A stretch of 64,000 nucleotides of DNA from assembly GCA_910585965.1 (NCBI GenBank), contig CAJUHH010000011.1:70737-134736 (forward strand). Direction: 5' to 3'. The stretch comes from an uncultured Lachnospiraceae bacterium (GTDB lineage: Bacteria; Bacillota; Clostridia; Lachnospirales; Lachnospiraceae). Below are positions 19,317 to 31,300 of this stretch, piece after piece (the first letter of the stretch is position 1; every line of letters starts with the position of its first letter). The translations under genes and the position numbers were made by a program. Under the pieces are notes generated by a model that saw nothing but the letters and a program-made list of their open reading frames with translations, was not told the origin of the DNA and ran no database searches.

Positions 19317-20442
19317 GTGGTAGAATTGGATCAGATGAAAACAGAATTGCAGACCTATGAAAGTCCGCTTGCGGAAGTGAGGGATTCACTTTGACTTAGC
19401 GAATAAGTCAAGGCGCGTGGAAGAACTGGAAAGGGAGATGGAAGCTCCCGGCTTTTGGGATGACCCGGAGATATCCAACCGTAAAATGAAGGAGCTGAAA
19501 AACCTGAAGGATACGGTGGATACCATGCAGGGGCTGGAACGCCAGTATGGGGATATCCGGGAACTGATTGAAATGAGTTATGAAGAAGAGGACGCGGAAA
19601 TGGCAGCGGAGATCCGTTCCGAGCTGGATTCCTTTGTGTCCGTGTTTGAAGCAATCCGTATCAGTACGTTGTTGTCCGGGGAATACGATAAGGATAATGC
19701 GATCCTTAAGCTGAATGCAGGAGCCGGTGGGACAGAAAGCTGCGACTGGTGCAGCATGCTTTACCGCATGTATACGCGGTGGGCAGAGCGGAAAGGTTTT
19801 TCGATCGAAGTGCTGGATTACCTGGACGGCGACGAAGCCGGCATCAAATCGGTGACGTTCCAGGTAAACGGAGAGAATGCCTATGGGTATCTGAAATCGG
19901 AAAAAGGAGTACACCGCCTGGTGCGCATTTCGCCGTTTAATGCCCAGGGAAAGAGGCAGACTTCGTTTGTATCTCTGGACGTGATGCCCGATATCGAGGA
20001 AGACATGGATGTGGATATCAACGAGGACGACCTGCGCATCGATACGTACCGAAGCAGCGGCGCGGGCGGCCAGCATATCAATAAGACATCCTCGGCGATC
20101 CGAATCACCCATCTGCCTACCGGGATCGTGGTGCAGTGCCAGAACGAGCGCTCCCAGTTCCAGAACAAGGATAAGGCGATGCAGATGCTGAAAGCAAAGC
20201 TGTATCTGCTGAAAAAGGAGGAAAACGCGGAGAAGCTGTCCGATATCCGGGGAGAAGTAAAGGAGATCGGATGGGGGAACCAGATCCGTTCTTATGTATT
20301 GCAGCCCTATACGATGGTGAAGGACCATAGGACGGGCGAAGAATCCGGCAACGCGGACGCAGTGCTGGACGGGGCGCTGGATCCGTTTATTAATGCTTAT
20401 TTGAAATGGATGAGCGTTGGAGGGAAACCAGCGGAGGAATAA
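19317..20442 (+). CDS. prfB: Peptide chain release factor 2, with programmed +1 frameshift
   Basis: Terminates translation at UGA and UAA. The gene is in two frames. The first 25 codons start at GTG 19317 (an in-frame TAA is directly upstream) and end CTT-TGA at 19389-19394. Skipping T19392 continues with D-L-A-N-K-S-R into the long frame to 20442, giving about 374 residues. The codon-recognition motif SPF and the catalytic GGQ (in SGAGGQHINKTSSAIR) are present. GTGGTGA serves as ribosome site. It follows secA, as in many Firmicutes. Confidence 0.96.
19377..19395 (+). other. RF2 autoregulatory frameshift site
   Basis: The slippery CTT followed by TGA and C (19389-19395) is preceded by the Shine-Dalgarno-like GTGAGGG (19377-19383), the arrangement used in known prfB frameshifting. 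Low RF2 lets the ribosome slip +1 and restores RF2 synthesis. Confidence 0.93.
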
Positions 20443-20455
20443 GAAAGAGAAATGG

Positions 20456-20490
20456 AAAAGGCAGACGCTCTTGTGTGGCGGCTGCCTTTT
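20456..20490 (+). terminator. Terminator of prfB
   Basis: AAAAGGCAG (20456-20464) pairs with CTGCCTTTT (20482-20490) and the T-run is part of the second arm. Confidence 0.85.
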
Positions 20491-20499
20491 CTATATTAT

Positions 20500-20518
20500 A
20501 GGAAATTATGCCACAGCG
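20500..20518 (+). repeat. Short repeat, copy 1
   Basis: The 19-mer AGGAAATTATGCCACAGCG is matched with one change at 49052-49070. Both copies lie just after an intrinsic terminator. Confidence 0.6.
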
Positions 20519-20533
20519 TTGTAAGTCGCCAAG

Positions 20534-20583
20534 AAAGAATGCGAAGCATTCTTTGGAATTGGCCGCTGGGCCAATTCCTTTTT
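20534..20583. terminator. Double hairpin after the Uma2 gene
   Basis: Two adjacent perfect stems: AAAGAATGC/GCATTCTTT (20534-20554, 3-base loop) and GGAATTGGCC/GGCCAATTCC (20555-20578, 4-base loop), the latter followed by five T on the plus strand. The first gives TTTCTT on the minus strand, so it can end the Uma2 transcript. Confidence 0.7.
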
Positions 20584-21145
20584 AAATATTCAACAGTTTG
20601 GAAATATCGGAAAAATTGATAAACAGATCATCATAGATATTGACTTTGACCGTGGAATCAAAAGAATATTGGATATTGAGCATATTTCCTTCAAAATAGT
20701 TCACCGATACTGTCTTGCGGCGGGGATCTACGATCCAATATTCACGGACTCCGGCGTTTTTATAATAATATAATTTGCGTATATAGTCATCGGTCTGACT
20801 GCCGGGAGAAACAATCTCGATGATGAAATCCGGCGCTCCATTACATCGTTTGCCATCCAGCTTATTTTTGTCGCATACGACCATAAGATCAGGCTGGACG
20901 ACGGTAAGAGGCTTGTTGGAAAGCTTCACATCAAACGGGGCAGGAAATACATGGCATTTACTGTTTTTCTGCCGGAGGTAATTGCGGATAGAGACGAGCA
21001 GCTCTGTGAGGATAGCCTGGTGCAGCTGGGACGGGCTGGCCATATCATAGATTTGCCCTTCAAAAACTTCTGCTCTTCTATCTTCCGGGAGAGCTTCATA
21101 TTCATCCATGGTAGTAATCATAGACTGCGGCTGCAATGCTGGCAT
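20582..21145 (-). CDS. Uma2-family (DUF820) PD-(D/E)XK nuclease-fold protein
   Basis: A 187-residue protein with the restriction-endonuclease-like fold of the Uma2 family: VQPDLMVVCD, then GAPDFIIEIVSPGS, then KLYYYKNAGVREYWIVDP. The pairing of PD with the E-x-V segment is the predicted catalytic site. The start at 21145 has AAGGAAGG upstream. Biological roles of the family are unclear; many copies are dispersed in genomes and some may be mobile. It stands alone between two terminators. Confidence 0.85.
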   Translation of the reverse strand: MPALQPQSMITTMDEYEALPEDRRAEVFEGQIYDMASPSQLHQAILTELLVSIRNYLRQKNSKCHVFPAPFDVKLSNKPLTVVQPDLMVVCDKNKLDGKRCNGAPDFIIEIVSPGSQTDDYIRKLYYYKNAGVREYWIVDPRRKTVSVNYFEGNMLNIQYSFDSTVKVNIYDDLFINFSDISKLLNI

Positions 21146-21232
21146 GGGAATCCTTCCTTTCTGGTTTTTTCGCAAATACCTGTCTTCTGATACCAAAATA
21201 CATCCGGCATCAAGAAATGTCAAGGTAAAAGA

Positions 21233-21265
21233 GGGAGCATTTGTAAAGTTATTATAAATGCTCCC
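21233..21265 (-). terminator. Stem-loop overlapping the sigma-factor stop codon
   Basis: GGGAGCATTT (21233-21242) pairs with AAATGCTCCC (21256-21265); on the minus strand it is followed by CTCTTTTACC. Confidence 0.65.
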
Positions 21266-21734
21266 GCAGCTTTTTCACAATCCGGCAAAGCCTCGTCCTG
21301 CTTCCAGAAACGCTGGTATGGGTTATTTTTGCCAGTTCCCGGTAGGGGAAGCCGTCCCGGTATTTTTTCAAAAGAAGGTCATACTCTTCCGGGGAAAGGA
21401 CGGCCCGGTATTCCCCGAATCGGACGATGGCTGGCTCTTCGGATATGGGAACCAGGTTCTCCGCCTCGCTTTCCTCGTATACGGTTTCCCGGGCCGCGCT
21501 GGTATAATAGTTTTTGTTGAATTTGAGCGTTTTATATGCGGCTGTTTTGTAGAGCCAGCCGATACAATTTTCATGTGTCCGCAAAATCTGGATATGGCGG
21601 AAGGCTTCCAGGTATACCTCTTGTAAGATATCGTCCACGAAGTCAGGATGGCAGCTATGTTTTCTTGCATATGATCTCAATGGACGAATGGTTTCCCGAT
21701 ACATATCGTTAAAAAAATCTTCGTTTGATCTCAT
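21252..21734 (-). CDS. ECF-like RNA polymerase sigma factor
   Basis: A 160-residue sigma-70-family protein. Region 2 lies at about residues 10-80 (DFVDDILQEVYLEAFRHI, then CIGWLYKTAAYKTLKF) and region 4 at about 105-160 (LSPEEYDLLLKKYRDGFPYR, then a helix-turn-helix). The linker is acidic. No anti-sigma gene is adjacent; an XRE regulator sits 33 bases upstream on the same strand. The location next to the giant RHS gene suggests a possible role in its control, but no matching promoter motif can be shown. Confidence 0.85.
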   Translation of the reverse strand: MRSNEDFFNDMYRETIRPLRSYARKHSCHPDFVDDILQEVYLEAFRHIQILRTHENCIGWLYKTAAYKTLKFNKNYYTSAARETVYEESEAENLVPISEEPAIVRFGEYRAVLSPEEYDLLLKKYRDGFPYRELAKITHTSVSGSRTRLCRIVKKLREHL

Positions 21735-21767
21735 AGTCTCTGATTTATCCTTTGGCGCGTTATTTTT

Positions 21768-22109
21768 TTAATCCTTATATTTCTGAATATTCTGTAAAAG
21801 TATCATGGTAATGTTAATAATCCATTTGGCTTCTTTATCGGTACAGTTTTGCAGGAAGTTATTCCATTCGCTTCGGTAATAATCCACGTTATCCACATAA
21901 TCGCACAGCAGGGCATCGCTGGAAATATGCAGCTGGTTGATAATCTTGAGAATAATGCGGAGGCTTGGGATGGTGCTGCCGGTTTCGATGTGGGAAATGT
22001 GCGCGGATGAACAACCTACCAGTTCCGCGAGTTTTTCCTGCGTGATGTTTTGCTTGGTTCTTTCATTTTTCAATCGTGCTCCTAAAAGGGCATAGTGAAA
22101 TTCTTCCAT
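21768..22109 (-). CDS. XRE-family helix-turn-helix regulator
   Basis: A 113-residue protein. Residues about 7-62 form an HTH_3 domain (LKNERTKQNITQEKLAELVG, then SSAHISHIETGSTIPSL). The C-terminal 50 residues are helical and unassigned. The start at 22109 has a GGGGG ribosome site. Divergent from the FN3-RHS gene, with a shared 250-base control region that contains the perfect inverted repeat AATCTG-N6-CAGATT. Confidence 0.85.
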   Translation of the reverse strand: MEEFHYALLGARLKNERTKQNITQEKLAELVGCSSAHISHIETGSTIPSLRIILKIINQLHISSDALLCDYVDNVDYYRSEWNNFLQNCTDKEAKWIINITMILLQNIQKYKD

Positions 22110-22178
22110 ATGAATCCCCCTTTTCTTTGTTGGTGTGTTTTTCTTTTTCATTTTAATAGAAGTTTGGACTTTTTTAAT

Positions 22179-22223
22179 AATCTGTAAGGTCAGATTGACT
22201 TTTCCGTTATAGTTGGGGATATT
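22179..22223 (+). promoter_or_regulatory. Promoter and likely operator of the FN3-RHS gene
   Basis: TTGACT (22195-22200) and GATATT (22218-22223) are 17 bases apart. The perfect inverted repeat AATCTG-N6-CAGATT (22179-22196) touches the -35 box and is a candidate site for the divergent XRE protein. Confidence 0.5.
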
Positions 22224-22362
22224 TTTTTATTTCCACATTTACTTTTTCCTCCTTTCTTCCTTTTTATCATTATACCCTTTGGAAAAAGGATACTTTTTGC
22301 AAAAAGATTCAGCCGGTGAAAAAACAGCGGATATCCAACCTGACAAGGAGAAAGGAAAAAAT

Positions 22363-25300
22363 ATGGCAGAATTTAATTTAAGGTCAACGATCAACAAGGA
22401 CGGCTCTGTGACGGCGAACTGGGACAGCATCCCGGGGGCGGTGAAGTATTTTGGAGAGCTGAAAATCTACAAAGCAACGAACACGGAATATATTAACTAT
22501 GGTCTGAGGACAACTACATTTACTACCAAGGCGGGCCTTGCGGCTGGTAAGAGGTATGAAATCCGTGTAATTGCATATAACAGCAGCTCGAAGGCTATCC
22601 AGTCCAAAACCATAGGATTTAATTTCCCGTCTGATTTCTATCTGAACCAGCCCGTAGCGGTTCCCCAGAACGTAAAAGCGGTGGCTGACACAGTGTCGGT
22701 TACGGTGTCGTTCAGCGAGGTAAAATATGCGACGAGCTATGACATCCTATTTGATAATACGGTCTATAACGTGAAGACCACAAGCAAAAAATTCACGGGC
22801 CTTGGCGCGAAGACAAGCCATACGTATGCAGTCCGCGCGAAAAATACCAATTATACGAGCGCATACAGCACGAAGCAGTCGATTACGACAAAGCCTTTTA
22901 CCCCGGCAATTCCTTCGGGCATTACCAAGACGGTCACGGAGACTTCCGTGACGATCAGCTGGGGGAAGGTGACGAATGCCACGGGCTATGACATACAGTT
23001 TGATGGCAGGACATATTCCGTGACGGGTACATCGAAAACATTCAGCAGCCTTACAGCCGGAAAAACCTACAATTATCAGATCCGTTCGAAAAATGCGGAC
23101 GCGGCGAGCGCCTATACATCGGTGCTGACGGTGACGACCGCGCCGAAGCCGCCCGCGACGATTACTGCGACGAGTACGGATTCCTCCATTACGGTGAGCT
23201 GGAATGCGGTGACGGGGGCGAAAACTTATATGATTAAGTTCGACGGCTCTCCGATCCTGACCATGCAGACATCGTATACGGCTTCGGGGCTGAAGCCCAA
23301 TACGTCCCACACTTACCAGGTGTGCGCAAGAAGCGCGGACGGGGAAGGCTCTTACAGCACGCAGAGAACGATCAAGACAAAGCTGAAGCTGGCGGATCCT
23401 CCGGGCGGCGTGAAGAAAACCTCCACGGATACTTCCGCCACGGTAAGCTGGAATGCGGTGACAGGGGCGAAAGGATATGACGTGCGATTTAACAACTCGG
23501 TCTATGCTGTCACCGGGACATCCAAGACGTTTACCGGGCTGACGCCGAATACCGATTACAAATATCAGGTGCGTACCAAGGATGCCAACGGGGCTGGTGA
23601 GTACGGCGCGGAACAGACGGTCAGGACCACGCCCAAAGCACCCACGGCGGTGACAGTGACGGCGAATGAAAATTCCATGACCTTGAGCTGGGGCGCGGTG
23701 GCAGGAGCGACGGGCTATGATGTCCTTTTTAACGGAACCGTTTATCCCGTGACGGGGACATCCAAGACGTTTACCGGGCTGTCCGCGAATATGGGATACA
23801 TTTACCAGGTGCGCGTCAAGAATGCGGATGGAGCCAGCTCGTACTGCACATCCAAATCTACAAAGACAGCGCCCGTCCCGCCTTCGGTTCCTACGGCAAG
23901 GGCTACGACAAATTCCGTCACCCTAAGCTGGAACAGCGTCAGCGGGGCGACCAGTTATGATCTTCTTTTCAATAAAGATACTTACCGTGTGACAGGGACA
24001 TCCAAGACCGTGACCGGGCTTGTTCCGGGAACGAGCTATACGTATGCGGTCCGATCCAATAATGCCGGAGGCTCCAGCTCTTACAGCAGCACAAAGACGA
24101 TTACTACCATACCCAATCCGCCGGCCATGCCGACGAATGTCAGCGCGAGCGTCCGAAGCGACTCGGTGACGGTAAGCTGGGGCGCGGTGACAGGGGCGAA
24201 GGACTATGACCTGTATTTTGACGGCAAAACATATAATACCACCGGCTTATCGAGAACCATGACGGGATTATCCCCGAACTGCGGATACAGTTACCGTGTC
24301 CGCGCCAATAATGAGGGCGGGTCCAGCAGTTATTCTTCGATGCAGACCGTATGGACCTTAAAGCTGCCGCCGTCCGTGCCGACAGGCATCAGCACAAGCG
24401 TGACGACCAACTCGGTTTCTATTGCATGGGGGCGTGTGGGAGACGCGGAAAGCTATGATCTTCTCTTTAACGGAAAAGTATATGAGGTAAACGGCACGAG
24501 TAAAGTGATTTCCGGCCTGACCCCGAATACCAGCTATTCCTACCAGGTGAGGGCAAAGAATAACGGGAGAGCGAGCGCATACTCTGCGGTGCAGACGGTC
24601 AGGACGCAGATGCTGCCTCCTGCAGTTCCGACAGGCATCAGCGCGGTCCCGACGACGAACAGCGTTACGATAAGATGGGGGGCTGTCAGCGGAGCGGCAA
24701 GCTATGACGTTTCTTTTAACGGGAAGGTATACAGGGCGACTACCAATTCGCAGGTGATTTCCGGGCTGACCCCGAATACGAAATATAATTATGCGGTCCG
24801 CGCCAACAATGCGGGCGGTTCCAGCGCATACAGCGCGGTACAGACGGTGCTGACCAATGCGGTTCCTCCTGCGATGCCCACAGGTGTATGTGCGAGAGCC
24901 ACAGCGGATACCGTGACGATAGAGTGGAATGCGGTGGAAGGGGCGGAAAGCTATGATATTTTATGGAATAATGTGATGTTCAATACAGAAGGAACTTCCT
25001 GGACGCATAGCCGTCTGAATGTAAATACGGATTATCGATATGCAGTCCGCGCTAGGAATCGGGCGGGAACAAGTTTGTACAGCGAAACGCAGACAATAAG
25101 GACGATGCTGCATACGCCTCTGAACGTGAGGGCGACAGCGACTACGGACAGCGTGACGGTCAGCTGGAATGTGGCCGAAGGGGCTACAGGCTATGACATC
25201 AAATTTAACGGACTGGTTTATTCCGTAGAAGGAACTTCGTGGACTTTCACAGGGCTGGAGGATGAAAAAGAGTACACCTACGCGGTCTGCGCGAAAAACG

Positions 25301-28300
25301 ACGTGGTATACAGCGAATACAGCAAAAAAGCGTCGATCATGACCTTAAGCGCCGCGCCTCCGGTTCCGACCAATGTGAGGGCCACATCCACATTTAACAG
25401 CGTAAGGGTAAGCTGGGACCCGGTGGAAGGAGCGGAAAGCTATGAGGTGGAATTTGACGGGACTCTCCACAGCGTGCCTGGGGCGGCGGCAGGAAAAATG
25501 CGCGCAGCAGGAAAAATGCGCGCAGCAGGAAAAATGCGCGCGGCAAGAGCGGACGGCCAGGGCAACAACTATATTTTCTTCCATAACCTGAGGCCCAATA
25601 CCCAGCATACTTACTGCGTCAGGTCGAGGAACAGCAGGAAAGCCAGTCAGTACAGCCCTCTTGGGTTTATCAGGACAAAACTTTTCAAGCCAAGGCGGCT
25701 TCCCAACGTGAAGTCCGGCGGAAGATACCGCAGATATCTGGACGGAAGAATAGGCCATGTGGGGCTGGATCCGGTCAACGCTTTGACAGGAGCTTTTTTG
25801 TGGAGCTATACCTGTCTGGAAGACTATGGGAAAGACGGCCTGCATTTTACGGCAATGTATGATTCCGGGCGCGATGAATATCCGAAGGCGCTGGGAAAGA
25901 AATGGACTTATTCCCTGAACTATTTGTTATATATGGATGAGGAATATGCTTATTTCAGCACCCCTTATGATGAGGTGGCCGCTTTTGTCATGGATGGGGA
26001 AAAGAGCAGCTTTACTCCAGCAGAGGGAATGCAGAGCGATTATGTGATGGGGAGAAAAGAGGATGCGTCTTATTTCGTCAGGGATGTGGACGGCACGGAA
26101 TATGTATTCGGCAGCGATTTATACCTGAAAGAGATCGTGGAAGGCGGGCTGGCCGTTTACCGTTTCCAGGCGGACGAAGAGGGGCAGATCACCCATATCG
26201 AGGGAAGGCATGGAAGAACGATTGCCCTTTCTTATACAGGAGGACATATTGTCGGCGCAGCGGATGCGGCAGGGAATACGGTTGTTTTCGGTTACGAAGA
26301 AGACCAGCTCGTTTCCATTACGAATCCCGACGGCGGAAGCATGGGCTTTGTTTATGACGATGAAGGCAATTTGCTGGAAATCACGGATTTTGCGGGCAGG
26401 AGTTACTTAAGCTGCCAGTACGATGCGTCCGGCAGAGTCATCGCCCAGAATACGGCGGGCAGAGGCAGCAGCTATGCAGCCTATGACGAAGAGGGGAGGA
26501 CGACGGTATTTACGGACGAGCTGGGAAATGAGACGAAGTACAGCTATGATGAAAACGGATGCGTGACCCATGTAGAGCAGGGCGGCAGCGGCGTGCAGAG
26601 TACCTACGATGGAAACGGGCGGCTGACGGAACAGACAGACGGGCTTGGCAATGTCACAAAAATGGCGTATGATGAATGTGGGCGCATGAACTGCGTGACG
26701 TACCCGGACGGAACGGAAGAACAGGTTTTCTATAATGAAGGAAACTGCCCGGTGCGGATGGTAAACCGGGACGGCAGCGAGAGCTTCTATGAGTATGATG
26801 AAAGGAACAATCTCCTCGCGGCGAAGGATGAGAGGGGCAATACCTGTTCGTATTCCTACGACGAAGAGGATAACCTGGTATCCTATACGGATAAGGAAGG
26901 GAATGTCTGGATTTATACTTACGATGAGAATGGGTATATCAAACAGGCGAAAGACCCGGAGGGGAATCATTATGCCTATGCCCATGACGCGGTCGGAAGG
27001 CTCATCTCCTATACCACGCCGGGCGGCAGGACGACGACCTACAGCTATGGAGGATCGGGGGATCTGCTCCATATGGCGGACGGGGACGGGACAGTGACAT
27101 TCGCCTATGATGAAAACGGCAGCCAGACTAAGATCACGGACAGGATGGGCAATTCCCGGCGCATGGAATACAATGGGATGGGGCAGATCGCCCTGGCTAC
27201 GGATTTCATGGGCAACGCCTATACCTTTGCGTATGATGCGAGAGGCGGATTGGCGAAGGAAACGGATCCGCTCGGCTTCCATCAGGATTATTCCTATGAT
27301 GCGTTCGGCAACTGTACGGCATGGACGGATAAAAACGGCGGCACGACGACTTACCAGTTCGACGCGGCCAGCCAGCTGACGGAAGTGAAGGACGCGGCGG
27401 GGGGATTGACCAGATATGCCTATGATACGGCAGGACGGATAAAAACGGTTACGGATGCGCTGGATCATCAGACAAGCTACGACTACGATGCCGTGGGGCG
27501 CATTGTGGGCGTGACGGATGCCCTGGGCAACAGCGTAAGCTATACTTATGACAAGAACGGCAATCTGCTGACAAAGGCGGATGAGGAAGGCGCAGTCATT
27601 TCTTATACCTATGATAAGGAAAACCGGGTCAGCAGCATCGAATCCGATCTCGGCACCACCTGTTTTACCTATGACAAGCTGGGAAGAGTGGTGTCCGTGG
27701 AAGACGCTGACGGGCATGTGGAAACGGCGGAATACGACGGCGACGGAAATGCCACGTCGTTTACCGACAAGGAAAATCGGTGTACTGTTTATACCTATGA
27801 TGCTTCGGGGCGGCTGGCGGAGGAAACCAGGCCGGACGGCGGCAAGACCTCATATGAATATGACAGCAATGGGAACTGCATCAAAATCACCGATGCGGAA
27901 GGGAATATTTATACATGGGAGTATGATGCCAACGACCGCGCGGTGAAGGAAACCGACCCGTTAGGGTACGAGACGGCTTATGCATACGATGCCTGTGGAA
28001 ACCTTCTTTCCGTAACGGATGCCAGGGGAGGAAAGACTTCCTTTGCCTATGACGGGAACGGCAACCGCACTAAGGTGACGGATCCCATGGAGGGCGAAAC
28101 GGTATATACGTATGACGGCATGAACCGCCTGACGAAAAGCACGGATGCGGAAGGGAACAGCTTTGCCTATGAGTATGATGCCAACGGAAACAGAACCGCT
28201 TATACGGATGCCAATGGAAATCGGTGGAGCTACGAGTACGATGCTTTGAACCGCCTGACTGGTGTCAGGGACGGGAACGACGGCAGCCTTGCCTTTTCTT

Positions 28301-31300
28301 ATACGAAGACAGGAAGAATCGCTTCGGTAACGGACCAGGAAGGCGCGGAAACGGTCTACCAGTACGATTCCATGGGGCGTATGACAAAGATATGCGACGC
28401 GCTGGGGAACAGCCTGAGCTTTGCTTATGACAGCCAGGGAAGAGTGCTGGCGCAGACGGATGCGAGGGGCAATACGACGGCATATACATATTCGCCATCG
28501 GGCAATCTGTTGCGTGTAACCGATGCGGAAGGCGGCGTGGTATCGTATACCTATGATGCTCTGGGAAGGGTTCTGACAGAGACGAACGCCCTCGGGGGAG
28601 TCACCTCGTATGCATATGACGGCCTGGGGCATGTCACCTCCATGACGGACGCGCTCGGGAATGTGACGGCTTTTGCCTATACGGCCAATGGAAAGATCGC
28701 TTCGGTGACGGACGCGGAAGGCGGAACGACCAGCTACCAGTATGACGGATGCGGCAACCTGACCCAGGTGACGGACGCACTCGGGAATGTGACAACTTTT
28801 GCTTATGATGCCATGAACAACCAGATCCGGGAGTGCCTGTCCGAAGGGGAAGGGCAGACATGCGTCACGCTCTACCAGTATGACAGGCAGGGGCGGATGG
28901 TAAAGGAGATCAATCCGCTGCTGGATGAGAAGACCTATGCTTATGACGGCAACGGGAACATCGTTTCCATCCTGGACGAGGACGGGAACGAGACGACGGT
29001 CAGGTACGACCTGAACAACAGGCCCGCAGGCATGTGTTACAGCGACGGCAGGGAAGCCCTGTTCCGCTATAACAAGCGCGGGGAACTGGTGGAGATGCAG
29101 GACTGGAACGGCACGGCGGTGATGGAGTACGGCAGGACAGGGAAGCTCCGAAAGACGACGGACCATAACGGCTATACGGTGGGATATGAATACGACGCCA
29201 ACGGGAATATTACCGGGATCACTTACCCGGACGGAAGCGCGGCAAGCTATGCCTTTGACAAAAACAACCGTATGGTAAAGGCAGAGGGCGCGGAAGGAAA
29301 GGCGGCGGCATATCAGTATGACCCGATGGGGAATATCGTCTCGATCCGGCTGCCGGGCAGCGTTTCCTCCTATTCCTACAATAAAAAGGGCATGCCCGTA
29401 AAGGCGGCATACCAGTTCGATGACGGCACCCTTATGGAAGAAAGCTATTCCTATGACGCTATGGGGCGCATAACCGGCACGGAGAGGACGGGGAATGTCC
29501 CTGATTTGTCCGCAAACGCCGCTTATGCCTATGATGCCCTGGGCCGGCTCACATCCTGGACGGAAGGGCTGTCGACAGAAGCCTACGGGTATGATGTTCT
29601 CGGAAACCGGACGGCAAGAAGCGTGGACGGGACGGTCCTTGCGTCCTGCCAGTACAACGGGATGAACCAGCTGGTAAAGAGGACGGAAAACGGCATCGAT
29701 TACCATTACGGGTATGACCGGCGGGGCAACCTGACGGAAGAGAGGGCGGGAGAGTCCGTAATCAGGCGCTACCTCTACGATTCCGCCGGATACCTGTGCA
29801 GGGGGGAAAACCTGGAAAGCGGGGAAGCAACGGAATATGGCTACAATGCCTTGTATATGCGGGTAAAGAACCGCGCAGGGGGCATCGGAAGCCCGTCGGC
29901 GGCAGGAGCTGCGGTAACGGAGAGGAATTATCATTATGCGGTGGATTTCCTGAGCGGCACGAACCGTGTGCTGGCGGCCTATGAGGAAGGGCATGGAGTC
30001 TTGCGCAGTGTCTACGGCCCGGGCTATGGATGCGTGAGCCGGGAGCTGCTGCCGGAGCCGGGACAGCCGGAGACAGCGCTGGCAGATACGGCTTTGCCGA
30101 GTGCAGCCTACTTCCAGCCGGATATCAGGGGCAGCGAATGGTTCGCCGCCGACAGCCTGGGCGGCGTCCTGCGGTATGCGGGAAACGATGTCTGGGGCAG
30201 ACGGAAAGGAGAGGAAGAGAGCGGAGATTCTGATTTCTACGGGCAGTTAAGGTATACCAGCTACAGCTATGACCCGGTTATCGGGAAATATTTCGCCCAG
30301 GCCCGGTTCTATGATGCGGAACAGGGGCGTATGATGGGGCGAGACCCGGTGAAGAGGGGGTTGAATGGATATCCTTATTGCGGTAATGACCCAGTTAATT
30401 ATGTGGATCCTACGGGGGAGATCGCCAATATCATCGCCGGTGGAATCGCCGGAGGAGTGATCGGCGGGGCGTTCGGCTTTGCTGGATCGGCGGTATCCCA
30501 GCTGATGAGCGGGGAACGGTTCAGCATGCGGAAAGCGCTCGGAAGTGCCGCGAATGGAGCGGTAGTAGGCGCGGTGAAAGGCGCGCTGGTCAGCTCAGGA
30601 GCAGGAATCGGATTGTCCCTGGCGGCTGATTTTATCGGGGGAACTGCGGGAAGCGCGCTGGAGCAGAAGATAGGAAGCGGTAGCGTCAGCTTGAAGGAGA
30701 GCCTGGTAGGGGGTGTGACGAATGCGGTAAGCGGAGCCATTTATGGCAAAGGTCCGCTGAAGGGCTTCGGGGACGCGCTCATGAAAGGAGCAGCAAGCGG
30801 CGCGGCGACGGCGGGAATCCGTTATCTGGCAAGGGACTGGGATGAGGGAGGAAGCGACCTGGCAGGAAGCGTCCTTGACTTGGTTCAGGGAGTAGGGCAG
30901 ATGGCGCTTTCCCCTTACAGCAGAAACCGCGACCCGAGGAGAGGATGCGGGGTACGTAGTTCGTTGTCGAACCGGGTTGGAGAGCCTATGGCGTATGGCT
31001 ATCGGTATGACGTTGGTTCCTTGCAGAAGACAGGAAGCGTGCGCAGGAAGAAGGACGGCTTCAGTATGCTGGGGCTGCTGAAGGAAGCGGCAATCGGCGG
31101 CGTGATGGGCGGCCTGGCGGGAACGGCGTTTTATGGAGCCGGGAAGGCTTTTGGGTTCTTGAAGGATAGTGTGCGGGATATTCGAGGGAATAAGGGTAGC
31201 TCTGCGATAATAGAACAAAAACCTGATAAACAGCCTCAAACATATACTTCAGATTTGTCTAATGTAACAGGAAAAGGTGCGCGTGCCAGAAATAGGGCAA

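Noticed and set aside
22213..22362. N-terminal extension of the RHS protein that could be read as a signal peptide
   Set aside because: TTG start without ribosome site, lying before the likely transcript start; AAAGGA-ATG at 22363 is much better.
22600..25680. Repeated units in the FN3 region considered as a CRISPR or DNA repeat array
   Set aside because: Units are coding, about 250 bases, diverged in DNA but conserved in protein; no spacer structure. No CRISPR array is visible anywhere in the window.
27961..29994. A 677-codon minus-strand frame inside the RHS region
   Set aside because: The repeated YD codons give a periodic antisense frame; the translation is Ile/Arg/His-rich and matches no family.
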